Positions 25,571 through 34,683 of a stretch of DNA of 64,000 nt are shown here, one piece after another. Origin of the DNA: Alphaproteobacteria bacterium (GTDB lineage: Bacteria; Pseudomonadota; Alphaproteobacteria; Reyranellales; Reyranellaceae); contig VGCZ01000006.1 of NCBI GenBank assembly GCA_016869975.1, positions 1 to 64,000 on the forward strand, in the 5' to 3' direction. A program made the position numbers and the translations under genes. The notes beneath the pieces were generated by a model. It was given only the letters and a program-made list of their open reading frames with translations. It made no database searches and had not been told where the DNA came from. Within the stretch, counting starts at the first letter, position 1. Every line of letters begins with the position of its first letter.

Positions 25571-27033
25571 CAGCGCAGGACCGTCCCGCCGTCGATATAG
25601 GCTGTCGAACCGGCGTGCGACAGGCTCAGACGCTGGGCATAGCCGCCTGCGCGCGTTTCGATCGCGCGCGAGTCGTACCGTGGCGGCAGCCCGTCGCGCA
25701 GCGCCTCGGCCAGCACGCGGCCATGGCAACCGCCTTGTGGCAGGCCCAGCAGGTCGAGGATGGTCGGCGCGACATCGGTGATGCCGGCGGGGCAGGGCGA
25801 GGTGTAGCCCTCGCGGAACGCCGCGCCGCCGGCGGCCAGCCAGTTGTTGAGCTCGCGTGGGTGCAACCCGCCATGCATGCTGCCGCCTTCAGGGATGTCG
25901 TGGTCGTGATGCGTGCGGCCAGGCCAACCGCCGGAGCCTGGCTCGTCGTCGGTAGCCAGCGTGAACACCAGATCGGCCGAGCGCGGGTGCGTGACACCGA
26001 GCAGCGCGCGGTCGAGCGTGCCGTCGATCGGTCCGTGCGTACCATCGCCGCCCGAGGCGAAGATCAGCCCGCACCAGGGTTGCTCGCGCAGGAAGGCGAC
26101 GAGGTCGCGCGCCAGCCCGGCGTCCCGGCGACGCAGGGTGATCAGCGAGGGCGAGCCCGAAACCACGGCGAGGTCGCTGTCGCCCACGGCGCGCGCATCG
26201 GCCCGAAAGCCCACGGCGGTGAATCGGTCGACGACACCGATGCGCTCGTGCGTCGTGACGTGGCCATGGTCGGACAGCGTGATGATCGAGCGGCGATCGT
26301 GGTCCGGCGCTGCCTTCCACGCCGCGACGATCTCGCCGAACGCCGCGTCCACCGTTTTCAGCGCCACCAGGGTCTCGGGCGAGCCGATGCCGCGATAGTG
26401 GTAGGTTGTGTCCGGCTCGGCGAACCACAGGATCGCCACGTCGGGGTCGATCACCGGCCAGACATGCTCGAGATAAACGCGCTTGGCGTGCTCGACGCGC
26501 GCGCTCAGCGGAATCGCGGCCGGCGGCGGCTCGCCGAAACGGTCCGCGAGCTCCCGCCAGCTGTCGAGACTGGGTGCGGAGTAGGCGGAACCGTGCGAGG
26601 ACCAGCGCAGCAAGCCAAGTTGCTCAGCCCGGTGGTTCAGCAGCCAGCTCGATCCGGTCGACGCGGTCGACACCGTCGCCAACGTCTTGCCCTGCGCATG
26701 CAGCCGCTCGCCGAGGCTGGGTGCCGTCAGCAGGGCACCGTTCCAGGCGCGGTCGGCGGCGACGAGATGCTCCATCTTCGATGTGTTGATAGCGTGGTCG
26801 GCGAAGACCTCGGCGGCGTGGAAGGCGTTGGCCACGAGGCCATGCATGTCGGGTCGCTGGCCGGTGACCAGCGCAGCGGCGTTGACGCGGGTTTCGGTGG
26901 GAAACACCGCGCGGCTGCGGGGGAAAACGCTGTGCTGATCGGCGAAGCGGCGCAGGTTCGGCATCAACTCGGCTGTCACCATGTCCGGCCGCAGCCCGTC
27001 GAAGACGACGACGAGAACCTTGTTGTCGGCCAT
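25570..27033 (-). CDS. Alkaline-phosphatase-superfamily phosphodiesterase (NPP type)
   Basis: A 487-residue soluble hydrolase. LVVVFDGLRPDMV puts Asp12 at the first metal site, FPTETRVN puts the nucleophile at Thr48, SDHGH (about residues 250-254) gives the second Asp-His pair, and GLHP and HGG-type sites lie near the C terminus. This is the nucleotide pyrophosphatase/phosphodiesterase branch, which also contains phosphonoacetate hydrolase. The substrate here is unknown: phosphodiesters, phosphonates or phosphates are possible. No signal peptide. I used ATG 27033; two GTG codons just upstream are also in frame. Confidence 0.82.
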   Translation of the reverse strand: MADNKVLVVVFDGLRPDMVTAELMPNLRRFADQHSVFPRSRAVFPTETRVNAAALVTGQRPDMHGLVANAFHAAEVFADHAINTSKMEHLVAADRAWNGALLTAPSLGERLHAQGKTLATVSTASTGSSWLLNHRAEQLGLLRWSSHGSAYSAPSLDSWRELADRFGEPPPAAIPLSARVEHAKRVYLEHVWPVIDPDVAILWFAEPDTTYHYRGIGSPETLVALKTVDAAFGEIVAAWKAAPDHDRRSIITLSDHGHVTTHERIGVVDRFTAVGFRADARAVGDSDLAVVSGSPSLITLRRRDAGLARDLVAFLREQPWCGLIFASGGDGTHGPIDGTLDRALLGVTHPRSADLVFTLATDDEPGSGGWPGRTHHDHDIPEGGSMHGGLHPRELNNWLAAGGAAFREGYTSPCPAGITDVAPTILDLLGLPQGGCHGRVLAEALRDGLPPRYDSRAIETRAGGYAQRLSLSHAGSTAYIDGGTVLR

Positions 27034-27135
27034 CACCACCTCGTTCCGCCAGCCGGACGGTGGCGATGATACTACACGTACGCGCTTCGCCTCGCGTATC
27101 GGGATCGCTATGGTTCCGCAATACAGGAGGATCGC

Positions 27136-28281
27136 ATGGCCCTGATCACGTACCTCACCCGTATCCAGTTCGACTTCGGCGCCATCAAGCTTCTGGAGGC
27201 CGAGCTACAATTGCTCGGTATGCGCCGGCCGCTGATCGTCACGGACAAAGGCATTGTCGCCGCCGGCATCTGGGACAGGGTGAAGGCCAACCTGCCCGGC
27301 AACATGCCGATTTCGATGTATGACCAGACGCCGGAGAACCCCACCGAGGCGGCGATGCGCGAGGCGCTGGCGGTCTACAGGGAGCAGAAATGCGACGGCA
27401 TCATCGCCGTCGGCGGCGGCTCGTCGATGGACCTCGCCAAGGCCGTCGGTCTGATGGCGACGCATCCCGGCCCCTCGCTGCTGCCCTATGCGACGGTCGA
27501 AGGCGGTGCACCGAAGATCACGCCGGCCGTCGCGCCGATCGTGGCGATCCCGACGACATCGGGGACCGGCAGCGAAGTCAGCCGCGGCGGCGTCATCATC
27601 ATGGACAATGGCCGCAAGCTGGCGATCGGCAGCCCGAACCTTATCCCGAAGCTGGCGCTGTGCGACCCCGAGCTGACGCTCGGCCTGCCCAGCCATCTCA
27701 CCGCCGGCACCGGCATGGACGCCATCGCGCACTGCGCCGAGACGTTCATGTCGGCGGCGATCAACCCGCCGGCCGAGGCGATCGCGCTCGACGGGCTGGA
27801 GAAGGCGTGGCGCCACCTGGAGCGAGCCGTGAAGGACGGCCAGGACCGCGAGGCGCGCTGGAACATGATGATGGCCTCGATGCAGGGCGCGATGTGCTTC
27901 CAGAAGGGGCTGGGCGCGGTGCACTCGCTGTCGCATCCGACCGGCGGGCTCAAGGGCCTGCGCCTGCACCACGGCACGCTCAACGCCCTCTATATGCCGG
28001 GCGTGGTGCGCTTCAACGGGCCGGCGCTGAGCAGCGGCAAGATCGAGAAGATGGCGGCGATCATGGGCACCAAGCCCAGCGCCGAGGCGCTGGCCGACGC
28101 CATATCGGGCATGAACGAGCGCATCGGCATTCCCAAGGGGCTGAAGGCGATGGGCGTGACCGAGGATCGCTTCGAGGCGATCGCCGACGGCGCGCTGATC
28201 GATCACTGCCACATGACGACCCCGCGCCAACCGACCAAGGCGCAGTATCTCGAGCTGATCGAAGGCGCATACGGCGCCTGA
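27136..28281 (+). CDS. Iron-containing alcohol dehydrogenase 1
   Basis: A 381-residue group III alcohol dehydrogenase: GGGSSMD (NAD binding), TTSGTGSE, and metal ligands in GMDAIAHCAE, GAVHSLSHPTGG and LHHGTLNAL. It oxidises or reduces a small alcohol/aldehyde. It resembles the second copy at 37525. It starts a four-gene operon with SDR, DsbA-like isomerase and SnoaL-like genes, spaced 13, 1 and -4 nt, so it probably works on the same unknown substrate. Confidence 0.88.
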   Translation: MALITYLTRIQFDFGAIKLLEAELQLLGMRRPLIVTDKGIVAAGIWDRVKANLPGNMPISMYDQTPENPTEAAMREALAVYREQKCDGIIAVGGGSSMDLAKAVGLMATHPGPSLLPYATVEGGAPKITPAVAPIVAIPTTSGTGSEVSRGGVIIMDNGRKLAIGSPNLIPKLALCDPELTLGLPSHLTAGTGMDAIAHCAETFMSAAINPPAEAIALDGLEKAWRHLERAVKDGQDREARWNMMMASMQGAMCFQKGLGAVHSLSHPTGGLKGLRLHHGTLNALYMPGVVRFNGPALSSGKIEKMAAIMGTKPSAEALADAISGMNERIGIPKGLKAMGVTEDRFEAIADGALIDHCHMTTPRQPTKAQYLELIEGAYGA

Positions 28282-28294
28282 TGGAGGGAATGTC

Positions 28295-29059
28295 ATGAAG
28301 GTCAACGGCAAGGTCTGCGTCGTCACCGGCGCGGCGGGTGGTATCGGCGAGGCGATCGCGCGCCGCTACGCGGCCGAGGGCGCGAAGGGCGTCGTCGTCG
28401 CGGATCGGCCCGGCGACAACCTGCAGCGTGTGGCAAAGGAGATCGGTGGCCTCGCCGTTGCCTGTGACGTCGCGGTCGAGGGCGATATCAAGAGACTGGT
28501 GAACGAGGCCGAGCGCGCCTATGGGCCGGTCGATGTGTTCTTCTCCAACGCCGGCATCGCGCGCGCTGGCCACGAAGCGGCCTCGGACAAGGACTGGGCA
28601 GACAGCTGGGCGATCCACGTGATGAGCCACGTCTACGCCGCGCGCGCCCTGGTGCCGGGCATGCTGGCGCGCAAGTCGGGCTACCTGCTCAACACCGCCT
28701 CGGCCGCCGGCCTGCTGGCCTCGATGGGCTCGGCGCCCTACGGCGTCACCAAGCACGCCGCCGTGGCCTTCGCCGAGCACCTCTCGATCCAGTACGGTGA
28801 CAAGGGCATTCTCGTCTCCTGCCTCTGCCCGCAGGCGGTCGACACCAACATGTTCCGCGGTACCGAGACCAGCGCCGCCGGCATCGACGGCATCATGAGG
28901 CCCGCCGACGTCGCCGATGCGGTGATCAAGGCGATGGACGCCGAGCGCTTCCTGATCCTCTCGCACCCCGTTGTCCACGAGTACATGCAGCGCAAGACCG
29001 CGGACATGGATCGCTGGCTCGGCGGCATGCGCCGCCTGCGCGCCAAGACGGTGAAGTGA
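28295..29059 (+). CDS. Short-chain dehydrogenase/reductase
   Basis: A 254-residue classical SDR. GAAGGIGEA (cofactor loop, about 12-20), NAG (about 88-90), catalytic Ser in NTASAAGL and Y-x3-K in YGVTKHA (Tyr and Lys about 149 and 153) are all present. Asp/Arg after the second strand (VVADRPGDN) suggests NAD+. Second gene of the 27136-30061 operon. Confidence 0.9.
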   Translation: MKVNGKVCVVTGAAGGIGEAIARRYAAEGAKGVVVADRPGDNLQRVAKEIGGLAVACDVAVEGDIKRLVNEAERAYGPVDVFFSNAGIARAGHEAASDKDWADSWAIHVMSHVYAARALVPGMLARKSGYLLNTASAAGLLASMGSAPYGVTKHAAVAFAEHLSIQYGDKGILVSCLCPQAVDTNMFRGTETSAAGIDGIMRPADVADAVIKAMDAERFLILSHPVVHEYMQRKTADMDRWLGGMRRLRAKTVK

Positions 29060-29060
29060 A

Positions 29061-29669
29061 GTGCCCACGTTGATACCGCTATGGCTCGACTGCCGTAGCC
29101 CGTACTCCTATCTCGCGGTGAAGGTGATCGACGCGCTGGAGCGGGACTTCGACGTGAGGATCGAGCCGCGTCCGTACTCGCTCGACATAAAGGGCGTAGC
29201 AGGCGCGGCGATGCTGGATCCAGCCGCCGCGGCGCGCGGCCTGCGACGCATCAAGTACCTCTATATGGACGTGCGCCGCTTCGCGACGCCGCTGGGCCTT
29301 ACCATCCTTGGCCCCAAGAAGGTCTTCGACGGGGTGCTGGCGCACATCGCCTTCCTGTACGCGACGGATTGCGGCAAGGCGCGCGCCTTTCTTGACGCGA
29401 TCTATTCGCGTTTCTTCGAGCGGCGCATCGACATCGAGAGCAGCGCCGAGATCGAGGCGCTGCTTGGCGAGATCGGCCTCGATCCCGCGGGTTACGTCGC
29501 CTTGCGTGACGGAGAGGGGCGCGCCCGGCTGGCGGCGCTGGACGCGGCGGCCGAGTCGGCGGGAGTCTTTGCCGTGCCGACCTTTGTGCTCGACGGTGAA
29601 TTGTTCTGGGGCCAGGACCGGGTCGATCTGCTGCGCGCTACGCTGGCGAAGAAGGGCTTGAAGACGTGA
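29061..29669 (+). CDS. DsbA-fold 2-hydroxychromene-2-carboxylate isomerase-like protein
   Basis: A 202-residue protein with the start LWLDCRSPYSYLAVKVID and the thioredoxin-fold FAVPTFVLDGELFWGQDRVDLL at the end (quoted in pieces: VPTF, FWGQDR). This is the family of HCCA isomerases, which are glutathione-dependent kappa-class GST relatives. The Ser-Pro-Tyr after the first strand is the family's glutathione site. GTG start 1 nt after the SDR stop. It suggests an aromatic or glutathione-linked step in the operon, which is inference. Confidence 0.85.
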   Translation: MPTLIPLWLDCRSPYSYLAVKVIDALERDFDVRIEPRPYSLDIKGVAGAAMLDPAAAARGLRRIKYLYMDVRRFATPLGLTILGPKKVFDGVLAHIAFLYATDCGKARAFLDAIYSRFFERRIDIESSAEIEALLGEIGLDPAGYVALRDGEGRARLAALDAAAESAGVFAVPTFVLDGELFWGQDRVDLLRATLAKKGLKT

Positions 29670-30061
29670 GCACGCCACCGACCGCGAGCCAGGCCTCGCC
29701 CGAGATCGTCGCGGCCATCAACGGCTACATCGACGCCCTCAACCGGCGCGATCTCGATGGCGTACGCGCGACGTTCCACTTCCCGCATGTGCTGTTCGGC
29801 TCCGGCATGGTGACGCACTACCCGACGCCAGCCGATCTCTCCTTCACCGCCTTCGACGCGCGCACGGCGCAGCACGGCTGGGCGCGCAGCACCTGGGACG
29901 GCCACTGTGTGCTGCTCGCCGGGCCCGACAAGGTGCATATCGACGTGTGGTTCACGCGCTGGCGCGCCGACGGCTCGAAGATCGGCACGCACCATTCGAT
30001 GTACATCGTCACCAAGCTCGACGGGCGCTGGGGCATCCAGGCCCGCTCAAGCTACGGGTGA
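29666..30061 (+). CDS. SnoaL/NTF2-like protein
   Basis: A 131-residue cone-shaped NTF2-fold protein: EIVAAINGYIDALNRRD, GHCVLLAGPDKVHIDVWFTRWRADG region (about 90-112) and GIQARSSYG. Family members are isomerases, hydratases or polyketide cyclases, or have no known function. It overlaps the previous gene (GTGA at 29666). The stop TGA abuts the convergent amidase stop (TGATCA at 30059-30064). Confidence 0.75.
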   Translation: MSTPPTASQASPEIVAAINGYIDALNRRDLDGVRATFHFPHVLFGSGMVTHYPTPADLSFTAFDARTAQHGWARSTWDGHCVLLAGPDKVHIDVWFTRWRADGSKIGTHHSMYIVTKLDGRWGIQARSSYG

Positions 30062-31522
30062 TCAAGCGTAGCCCGGCGGCGGCACGAACGCCTGGTACTC
30101 GCGCTCCAGCAGCTTGGCGAAGGCGATGGTGGTGCGATCACCATATTGCGGGCCGACGATCTGCACGCCGACCGGCAGGCCGCGCGGCGTGAAGCCGATC
30201 GGCGCCACGGTGCCCGGCAGGTAGCAGACGCTGGCGATGCCGGCCCAGAAGAGCTGGTCCGTGGTCGGCACGCGCCGACCGTCGACCTCGATCGTGCGCT
30301 CGTGCCGCTCGCCCACCTGGTCGTGCGGGAAGGCGGCCGAAGCGGCCGCCGGGCACAGCAGCAAGTCGTACTCCTTGAAGAATTCGGCCCAGCGCAGACG
30401 TAACTGGTGGCGCCGCTCGTTGATCGCCAGCCAGTCGCGATGGCCCAGCACATTGGAGCGCGTCATCTCGGCGAAGTAGCTGTGATCGTCACGCGCCAGC
30501 CCGCGCGCCGTCTCCTGGTTGCGCGCGTAGTCGCTGTCGCTTTGGCGACCCGAGGTCGCGCTGCGCAGCAACGCCACGTAGACGCGATGCAGCTCGGTGG
30601 TGTCGAGCTCGGGCCGCGCCGTCATGCTGACCTTGGCTTTCGACTTGCCGAGGAACTCCGCCAGTCGCGAGAGCAGGCTCTGTACTTCCTGATCGACGGC
30701 CGAATTCGGGTCGTCGAGCATGACCGCGACCTTGAACTCCTTGAGCTTCGTCTTCGCCGGCTTGGGCAGCTTCAGCTGCCAGCCCGCGCCGTCGACGTCG
30801 TCGGGCCCGGCCATCGCCTGGAATGCGGTATCGAGATCCTCGGCGCCGCGCGCCAGCGGACCGATCACCGAGATATCGCTTTGCGCCACGCGACCGGGTA
30901 GAGCGTGGCCGCGCGGGCTGACGATGCCCCAGGTCGGCTTGTGGCCGTAGACGCCGCAGTAGTGCGCGGGATTGCGGATCGAGGCGCCGATGTCGCTGCC
31001 GGCCTCGATGCCGGTCAGCCCGGCCGCTAGCGCCGCCGCCGAGCCGCCCGAGGAACCGCCGGGCGAGCGCGCGAGATCCCACGGATTGCCTGTCGTGCCG
31101 TAGATCGCGTTGTAGCTCTGCCAGTCCGCCAGCATCAGTGGCACGTTGGTCTTGCCGAACAGAGTCACGCCCGCCGCGCGCAGCCGCGTCACCGACAGCG
31201 CGTCGGCGCTCGCCACGTTGGCGCGCAGCGCCGGATCGCCCCATGTCGTCGGCAGGCCGGTGACGTCGTAGCTCTCCTTGATAGTCATCGGCACGCCGTG
31301 CAGCGGCGGCAGGTCCTCGCCGCGCGCCACCTTCTTGTCGGCCGCCTTGGCCGCCTTGCGCGCGTTTCCGGTATCGAGCGCGATCACCGCGTTGAGCTTG
31401 GGGTTGTAGGTCTCGATGCGCTTGAGATAGAGCTCGAGAAGCTCGACGCAGCCGATCTTCTTCTTGCGGATCGCGCGGGCGAGGTCCGTGGCCGTGCGGA
31501 ACGGCATGTCGGGCGAGGCCAT
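30062..31522 (-). CDS. Amidase signature family hydrolase
   Basis: A 486-residue amidase. Lys82 (TIKESYD), Ser157/158 in SPGGSSGGSAA and Ser181 in AGSDIGASIR give the Ser-cisSer-Lys triad. The motif before the nucleophile has Ala180 where Gly is usual (GASIR, not GGSIR), a modest deviation. It hydrolyses an amide; the substrate cannot be told (GatA-like activity is unlikely without gatB/C). Monocistronic and convergent to the preceding operon. Confidence 0.88.
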   Translation of the reverse strand: MASPDMPFRTATDLARAIRKKKIGCVELLELYLKRIETYNPKLNAVIALDTGNARKAAKAADKKVARGEDLPPLHGVPMTIKESYDVTGLPTTWGDPALRANVASADALSVTRLRAAGVTLFGKTNVPLMLADWQSYNAIYGTTGNPWDLARSPGGSSGGSAAALAAGLTGIEAGSDIGASIRNPAHYCGVYGHKPTWGIVSPRGHALPGRVAQSDISVIGPLARGAEDLDTAFQAMAGPDDVDGAGWQLKLPKPAKTKLKEFKVAVMLDDPNSAVDQEVQSLLSRLAEFLGKSKAKVSMTARPELDTTELHRVYVALLRSATSGRQSDSDYARNQETARGLARDDHSYFAEMTRSNVLGHRDWLAINERRHQLRLRWAEFFKEYDLLLCPAAASAAFPHDQVGERHERTIEVDGRRVPTTDQLFWAGIASVCYLPGTVAPIGFTPRGLPVGVQIVGPQYGDRTTIAFAKLLEREYQAFVPPPGYA

Positions 31523-31648
31523 GGGTCTGTCTCCTGGATCGGCGGCGGGCGGATCATAGCGGGCGCTACGCGGCGTTCAACGAGGGCATAACCTTTCTCC
31601 CATCGCGCTACGCGCGACGGGGCCCGCCCTGTCCACGCAAGCGGGAAT

Positions 31649-34135
31649 TCATCGCGGCCGCGGTCTGACCCGCGCGGTTGGCTCGGCGATCAGGGGATCG
31701 TCGGGCCAGTAGTGCTTGGGGTAGCGGCCCTTCAGCTCCGCCTTTACCTCCCGGTAGCCGTTGGTCCAGAAGCTGGCGAGGTCGCGCGTCACCTGCACCG
31801 GGCGACGTGCCGGCGACAGCAGGTGGATCAGCAGCGCCACCTTGCCGCCGGCGATGCGCGGCGTCTGGGCCAGGCCGAACATCTCCTGCAGGCGTACCGC
31901 GAGCACGGGCTCGGCGGGATTTGTGTAGTCGATCGGCAGATGCGAGCCGCTGGGCACGTCGATATGCGTCGGCGCCAGCCGGTCGAGATCGCGGCGCGCG
32001 CTCGACGGCAACAGGCCGCCAAGCGCCGAGGCAAGATCGACCTGCGCCAGATGCGTACGCCGCGTAGCGCCCGCGAGATAGGGGCCGAGCCAGTCCGGGA
32101 GATCCGCCATCAGGCGCGCGTCGGAGAGGTCCGGCCAGTCCTCACCGAGGTGATGGCGCAGGAAGGCGACGCGCTGGCGTAGGGATACCAGGTTGTCGCT
32201 CCACGGCAGGCTGTCGAGACCCATGGCGCCTACGCCCTCGATCATTGCCAGGCGAAGGGCTTCAGGGTCGGGATTGGCGAGCGGCCGGTCTTCGAGCACC
32301 AGCGCGCCCAGCCGGAGCTGCGCGCGTGCCGCGACCGCCTGTTCGCGCGCATCCCAGCGTAGCACCTCGCGGCGCGCGAGGCGGTCGGCGAAGAGATCCT
32401 CGATATCGCCCATCGTCAGCGGCGCGGCGAGGAAGACGCGGCCATCCTGCTGGGCGCCGTCGAGATCGGCGATCGCCAGCCATTCCTCGGTACCCAGCGG
32501 ATCGCCAGACGGCAGTTGCGCGCCGCGCCCGCCGCTCAGCGCATAGCGGCCATCGCCGTTGGCACGTCGACGCGCGATGCGGTCTGGATAGGCCAGGGCC
32601 ACCAGTCGGCCGGTATCGCGACTGTCGATCTCCTCGTCGCGCACGTTCAGGCGACGGCGGAACTCGCGCGCAGACTGGCGCACGGCGGCCAGGGTACCGC
32701 GATCGATCGAGGCGCCGCGCACCGGCCGCTCGGCGTTGAGTACGACGTCGACACGGTGGCGCAGGTCGGGGTCGCGCTGGCCCGGCGTGAAGCGCAGCAG
32801 GTCGCGTTCGCCCATCAGCGCCGCCAGCAGGCAGGCAAGCGCGCCGCGGCCGCGCAGCAGCATGTGGGCGATGCGGGGATGCGCGCCGAGCCCGGCCATC
32901 TCGCGGCCATGCGCGGTGATGCCGCCATCATCGTCGATCGCGCCGAGATCGCGCAGCAGGGCGCGTGCCTGCTCGAGCGCAGCCGTGGGCGGTGGCGTCA
33001 GCCAAGGTAACGCCAGCGGATCGCGCGCGCCCCAGGCGGCGAGTTCCAGCGCCAGTGGCGCCAGATCGGCCTCGAGGATCTCCGGCGTACCGAAGGCCTT
33101 CAGTCCGCGCTGCGTCGCCTCGCTCCACAGGCGATAGCAGACGCCCGGCTCGAGACGGCCGGCGCGGCCGCGGCGCTGGTCGGCCGAGGCTTGCGTGACT
33201 CGCACGGTCTCTAGTCGTTCCATGCCTGACCGCGGCGAGAATCGTGGCACGCGCATGTAGCCACCATCGACGACGATCCGTACGCCATCGATAGTCAGGC
33301 TGGTCTCGGCGATGGCGGTGGCGAGCACGATCTTGCGCCGGCCCGACGGTGAGGGGCGGATCGCGCGGTCCTGCTCGGCGGCCGCCAGGTCGCCGTAGAG
33401 CGGCACGAGGTCGGTGTCCGGTGGCAGCGCGTCGCGCAGGCGTTCCTCGACGCGGCGGATCTCGCCGACTCCGGGCAGAAAGACCAGCGCGCTGCCGCTC
33501 TCCTCGGCGATGGCGCGGCGCGTGGTCGCGGCGACGATGTCCTCCAGTCGTCCCTCGGGGTCCCGGTCGAGATAGCGCGTGCGCACCGGGAACATGCGGC
33601 CGGCGCTTTCGATCACCGGCGCGTCGCCCAGGAGTTTCGCCACGGCCGCGCCGTCGAGTGTCGCCGACATGGCGAGGATGCGCAGATCCTCGCGCAGCGC
33701 CATCTGCGCCTCGCGCACCAGGGCCAGCGACAGGTCGGTCTCCAGCCCGCGTTCGTGCAGCTCGTCGAAGATTACCAAGCCGACGCCGTCGAGCGACGGA
33801 TCGGCCTGCAGGCGGCGCAGGAAGAGGCCGTCGGTGACCACCTCGAGGCGCGTGCTCGGACCGACCCGGGAGTCGAGCCGTACGCGATAGCCCACCGTGC
33901 CGCCGACCTCCTCGCCCAACGTCTGCGCCATGCGCCGCGCCGCGGCCCGCGCGGCGACGCGGCGCGGCTCCTGCATCACGATCTTGCGCCCGGCCAGCCA
34001 GTCCTCGCCGAGCAGCGCCAACGGCACGGCGGTGGTCTTGCCGGCGCCGGGCGGCGCCAGCAGCACGGCGGCGCTACCGCGCGCTAGGGCGTCCTTCAGC
34101 GCCGGCAGGGCGTCGACGATGGGCAAGTCAGCCAT
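31649..34135 (-). CDS. hrpB: HrpB, ATP-dependent DEAH-type RNA helicase
   Basis: An 828-residue helicase of the usual HrpB length. Walker A APPGAGKTT (27-35), a DELH-type DExH box (FDELHERGL), SATLDG, and motif VI QRRGRAGR are present, then the HA2/OB and the C-terminal HrpB domain with GGLLPSSARRDLD and YPKHYWPDDP. I start at ATG 34135 (MADLPIVDALPAL); the frame is open 12 residues further. Role in RNA metabolism is poorly known; unrelated to its neighbours. Confidence 0.93.
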   Translation of the reverse strand: MADLPIVDALPALKDALARGSAAVLLAPPGAGKTTAVPLALLGEDWLAGRKIVMQEPRRVAARAAARRMAQTLGEEVGGTVGYRVRLDSRVGPSTRLEVVTDGLFLRRLQADPSLDGVGLVIFDELHERGLETDLSLALVREAQMALREDLRILAMSATLDGAAVAKLLGDAPVIESAGRMFPVRTRYLDRDPEGRLEDIVAATTRRAIAEESGSALVFLPGVGEIRRVEERLRDALPPDTDLVPLYGDLAAAEQDRAIRPSPSGRRKIVLATAIAETSLTIDGVRIVVDGGYMRVPRFSPRSGMERLETVRVTQASADQRRGRAGRLEPGVCYRLWSEATQRGLKAFGTPEILEADLAPLALELAAWGARDPLALPWLTPPPTAALEQARALLRDLGAIDDDGGITAHGREMAGLGAHPRIAHMLLRGRGALACLLAALMGERDLLRFTPGQRDPDLRHRVDVVLNAERPVRGASIDRGTLAAVRQSAREFRRRLNVRDEEIDSRDTGRLVALAYPDRIARRRANGDGRYALSGGRGAQLPSGDPLGTEEWLAIADLDGAQQDGRVFLAAPLTMGDIEDLFADRLARREVLRWDAREQAVAARAQLRLGALVLEDRPLANPDPEALRLAMIEGVGAMGLDSLPWSDNLVSLRQRVAFLRHHLGEDWPDLSDARLMADLPDWLGPYLAGATRRTHLAQVDLASALGGLLPSSARRDLDRLAPTHIDVPSGSHLPIDYTNPAEPVLAVRLQEMFGLAQTPRIAGGKVALLIHLLSPARRPVQVTRDLASFWTNGYREVKAELKGRYPKHYWPDDPLIAEPTARVRPRPR

Positions 34136-34217
34136 GGCGGACCTTTGAGCAGGCGGCGTAGTTCGGCGCAACCGTGCTAAGGAATGGGCCAGGCGAGGGG
34201 ACGGCTATCGCATCTGG

Positions 34218-34248
34218 CTCCCTCTCCCCGCAAGCGGGGAGAGAGGGA
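34218..34248. repeat. Solitary arm of the CTCTCCCCGC hairpin family
   Basis: CTCCCTCTCCCCGC (34218-34231), centre AA, GCGGGGAGAGAGGGAG (to 34248). Same core hairpin as in the elements at 99-223 and 49137-49262, but without the second arm. It lies upstream of the EthD gene in a 160-bp gap that otherwise shows no feature. Confidence 0.7.
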
Positions 34249-34295
34249 GGAAAACGCCACATGCGATCGCCCTGAGATGAAGGGATGGACGCGCG

Positions 34296-34679
34296 ATGCC
34301 TGCCGTGAAGCTGACGTTCTGCCTGCGCCGCCTTCCGCATCTGACGCGCGCGCAGTTCCAGGATTACTGGCTCAACAGCCATGGCCCGCTGGTGCACAGC
34401 CACGCCAGGGCGTTGGGCATCAGTCGCTACGTCCAGACGCACGCCACCGAGACGCCCTTCGACGCCGGGCTGCGCGGCGTGCGTGGCGCGCCGGAGCCTT
34501 ATGACGGCATCGCCGAATTGTGGTGGGACGACGAGGCCGCCTTCGACCGCTCGATGCGCGATCCGGCGGCGCGGGAGGCGGGAAAAATCCTCGTCGCCGA
34601 CGAGAAGACTTTCATTGACCTCGCGCGCTCGCCACTATGGGTCAATCGCGAGAACGAGATCGTCAAACGGGGAGACTGA
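34296..34679 (+). CDS. EthD-domain (dimeric alpha-beta barrel) protein
   Basis: A 127-residue ferredoxin-like alpha-beta barrel protein: LTFCLRRLPHLTRAQFQDYW, SHGPLVHSHA, GIAELWWDDEAAF. EthD proteins are dimeric and usually accompany oxidative catabolic genes; their role is not well defined. It is 4 nt before the glutamine-synthetase-like gene, so it leads an operon to 41211. Confidence 0.8.
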   Translation: MPAVKLTFCLRRLPHLTRAQFQDYWLNSHGPLVHSHARALGISRYVQTHATETPFDAGLRGVRGAPEPYDGIAELWWDDEAAFDRSMRDPAAREAGKILVADEKTFIDLARSPLWVNRENEIVKRGD

Positions 34680-34683
34680 TCGC

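Noticed and set aside
25615-27069. A 484-codon open frame on the plus strand opposite the phosphodiesterase
   Set aside because: No recognisable motif, and it is antisense to a gene with intact metal sites.
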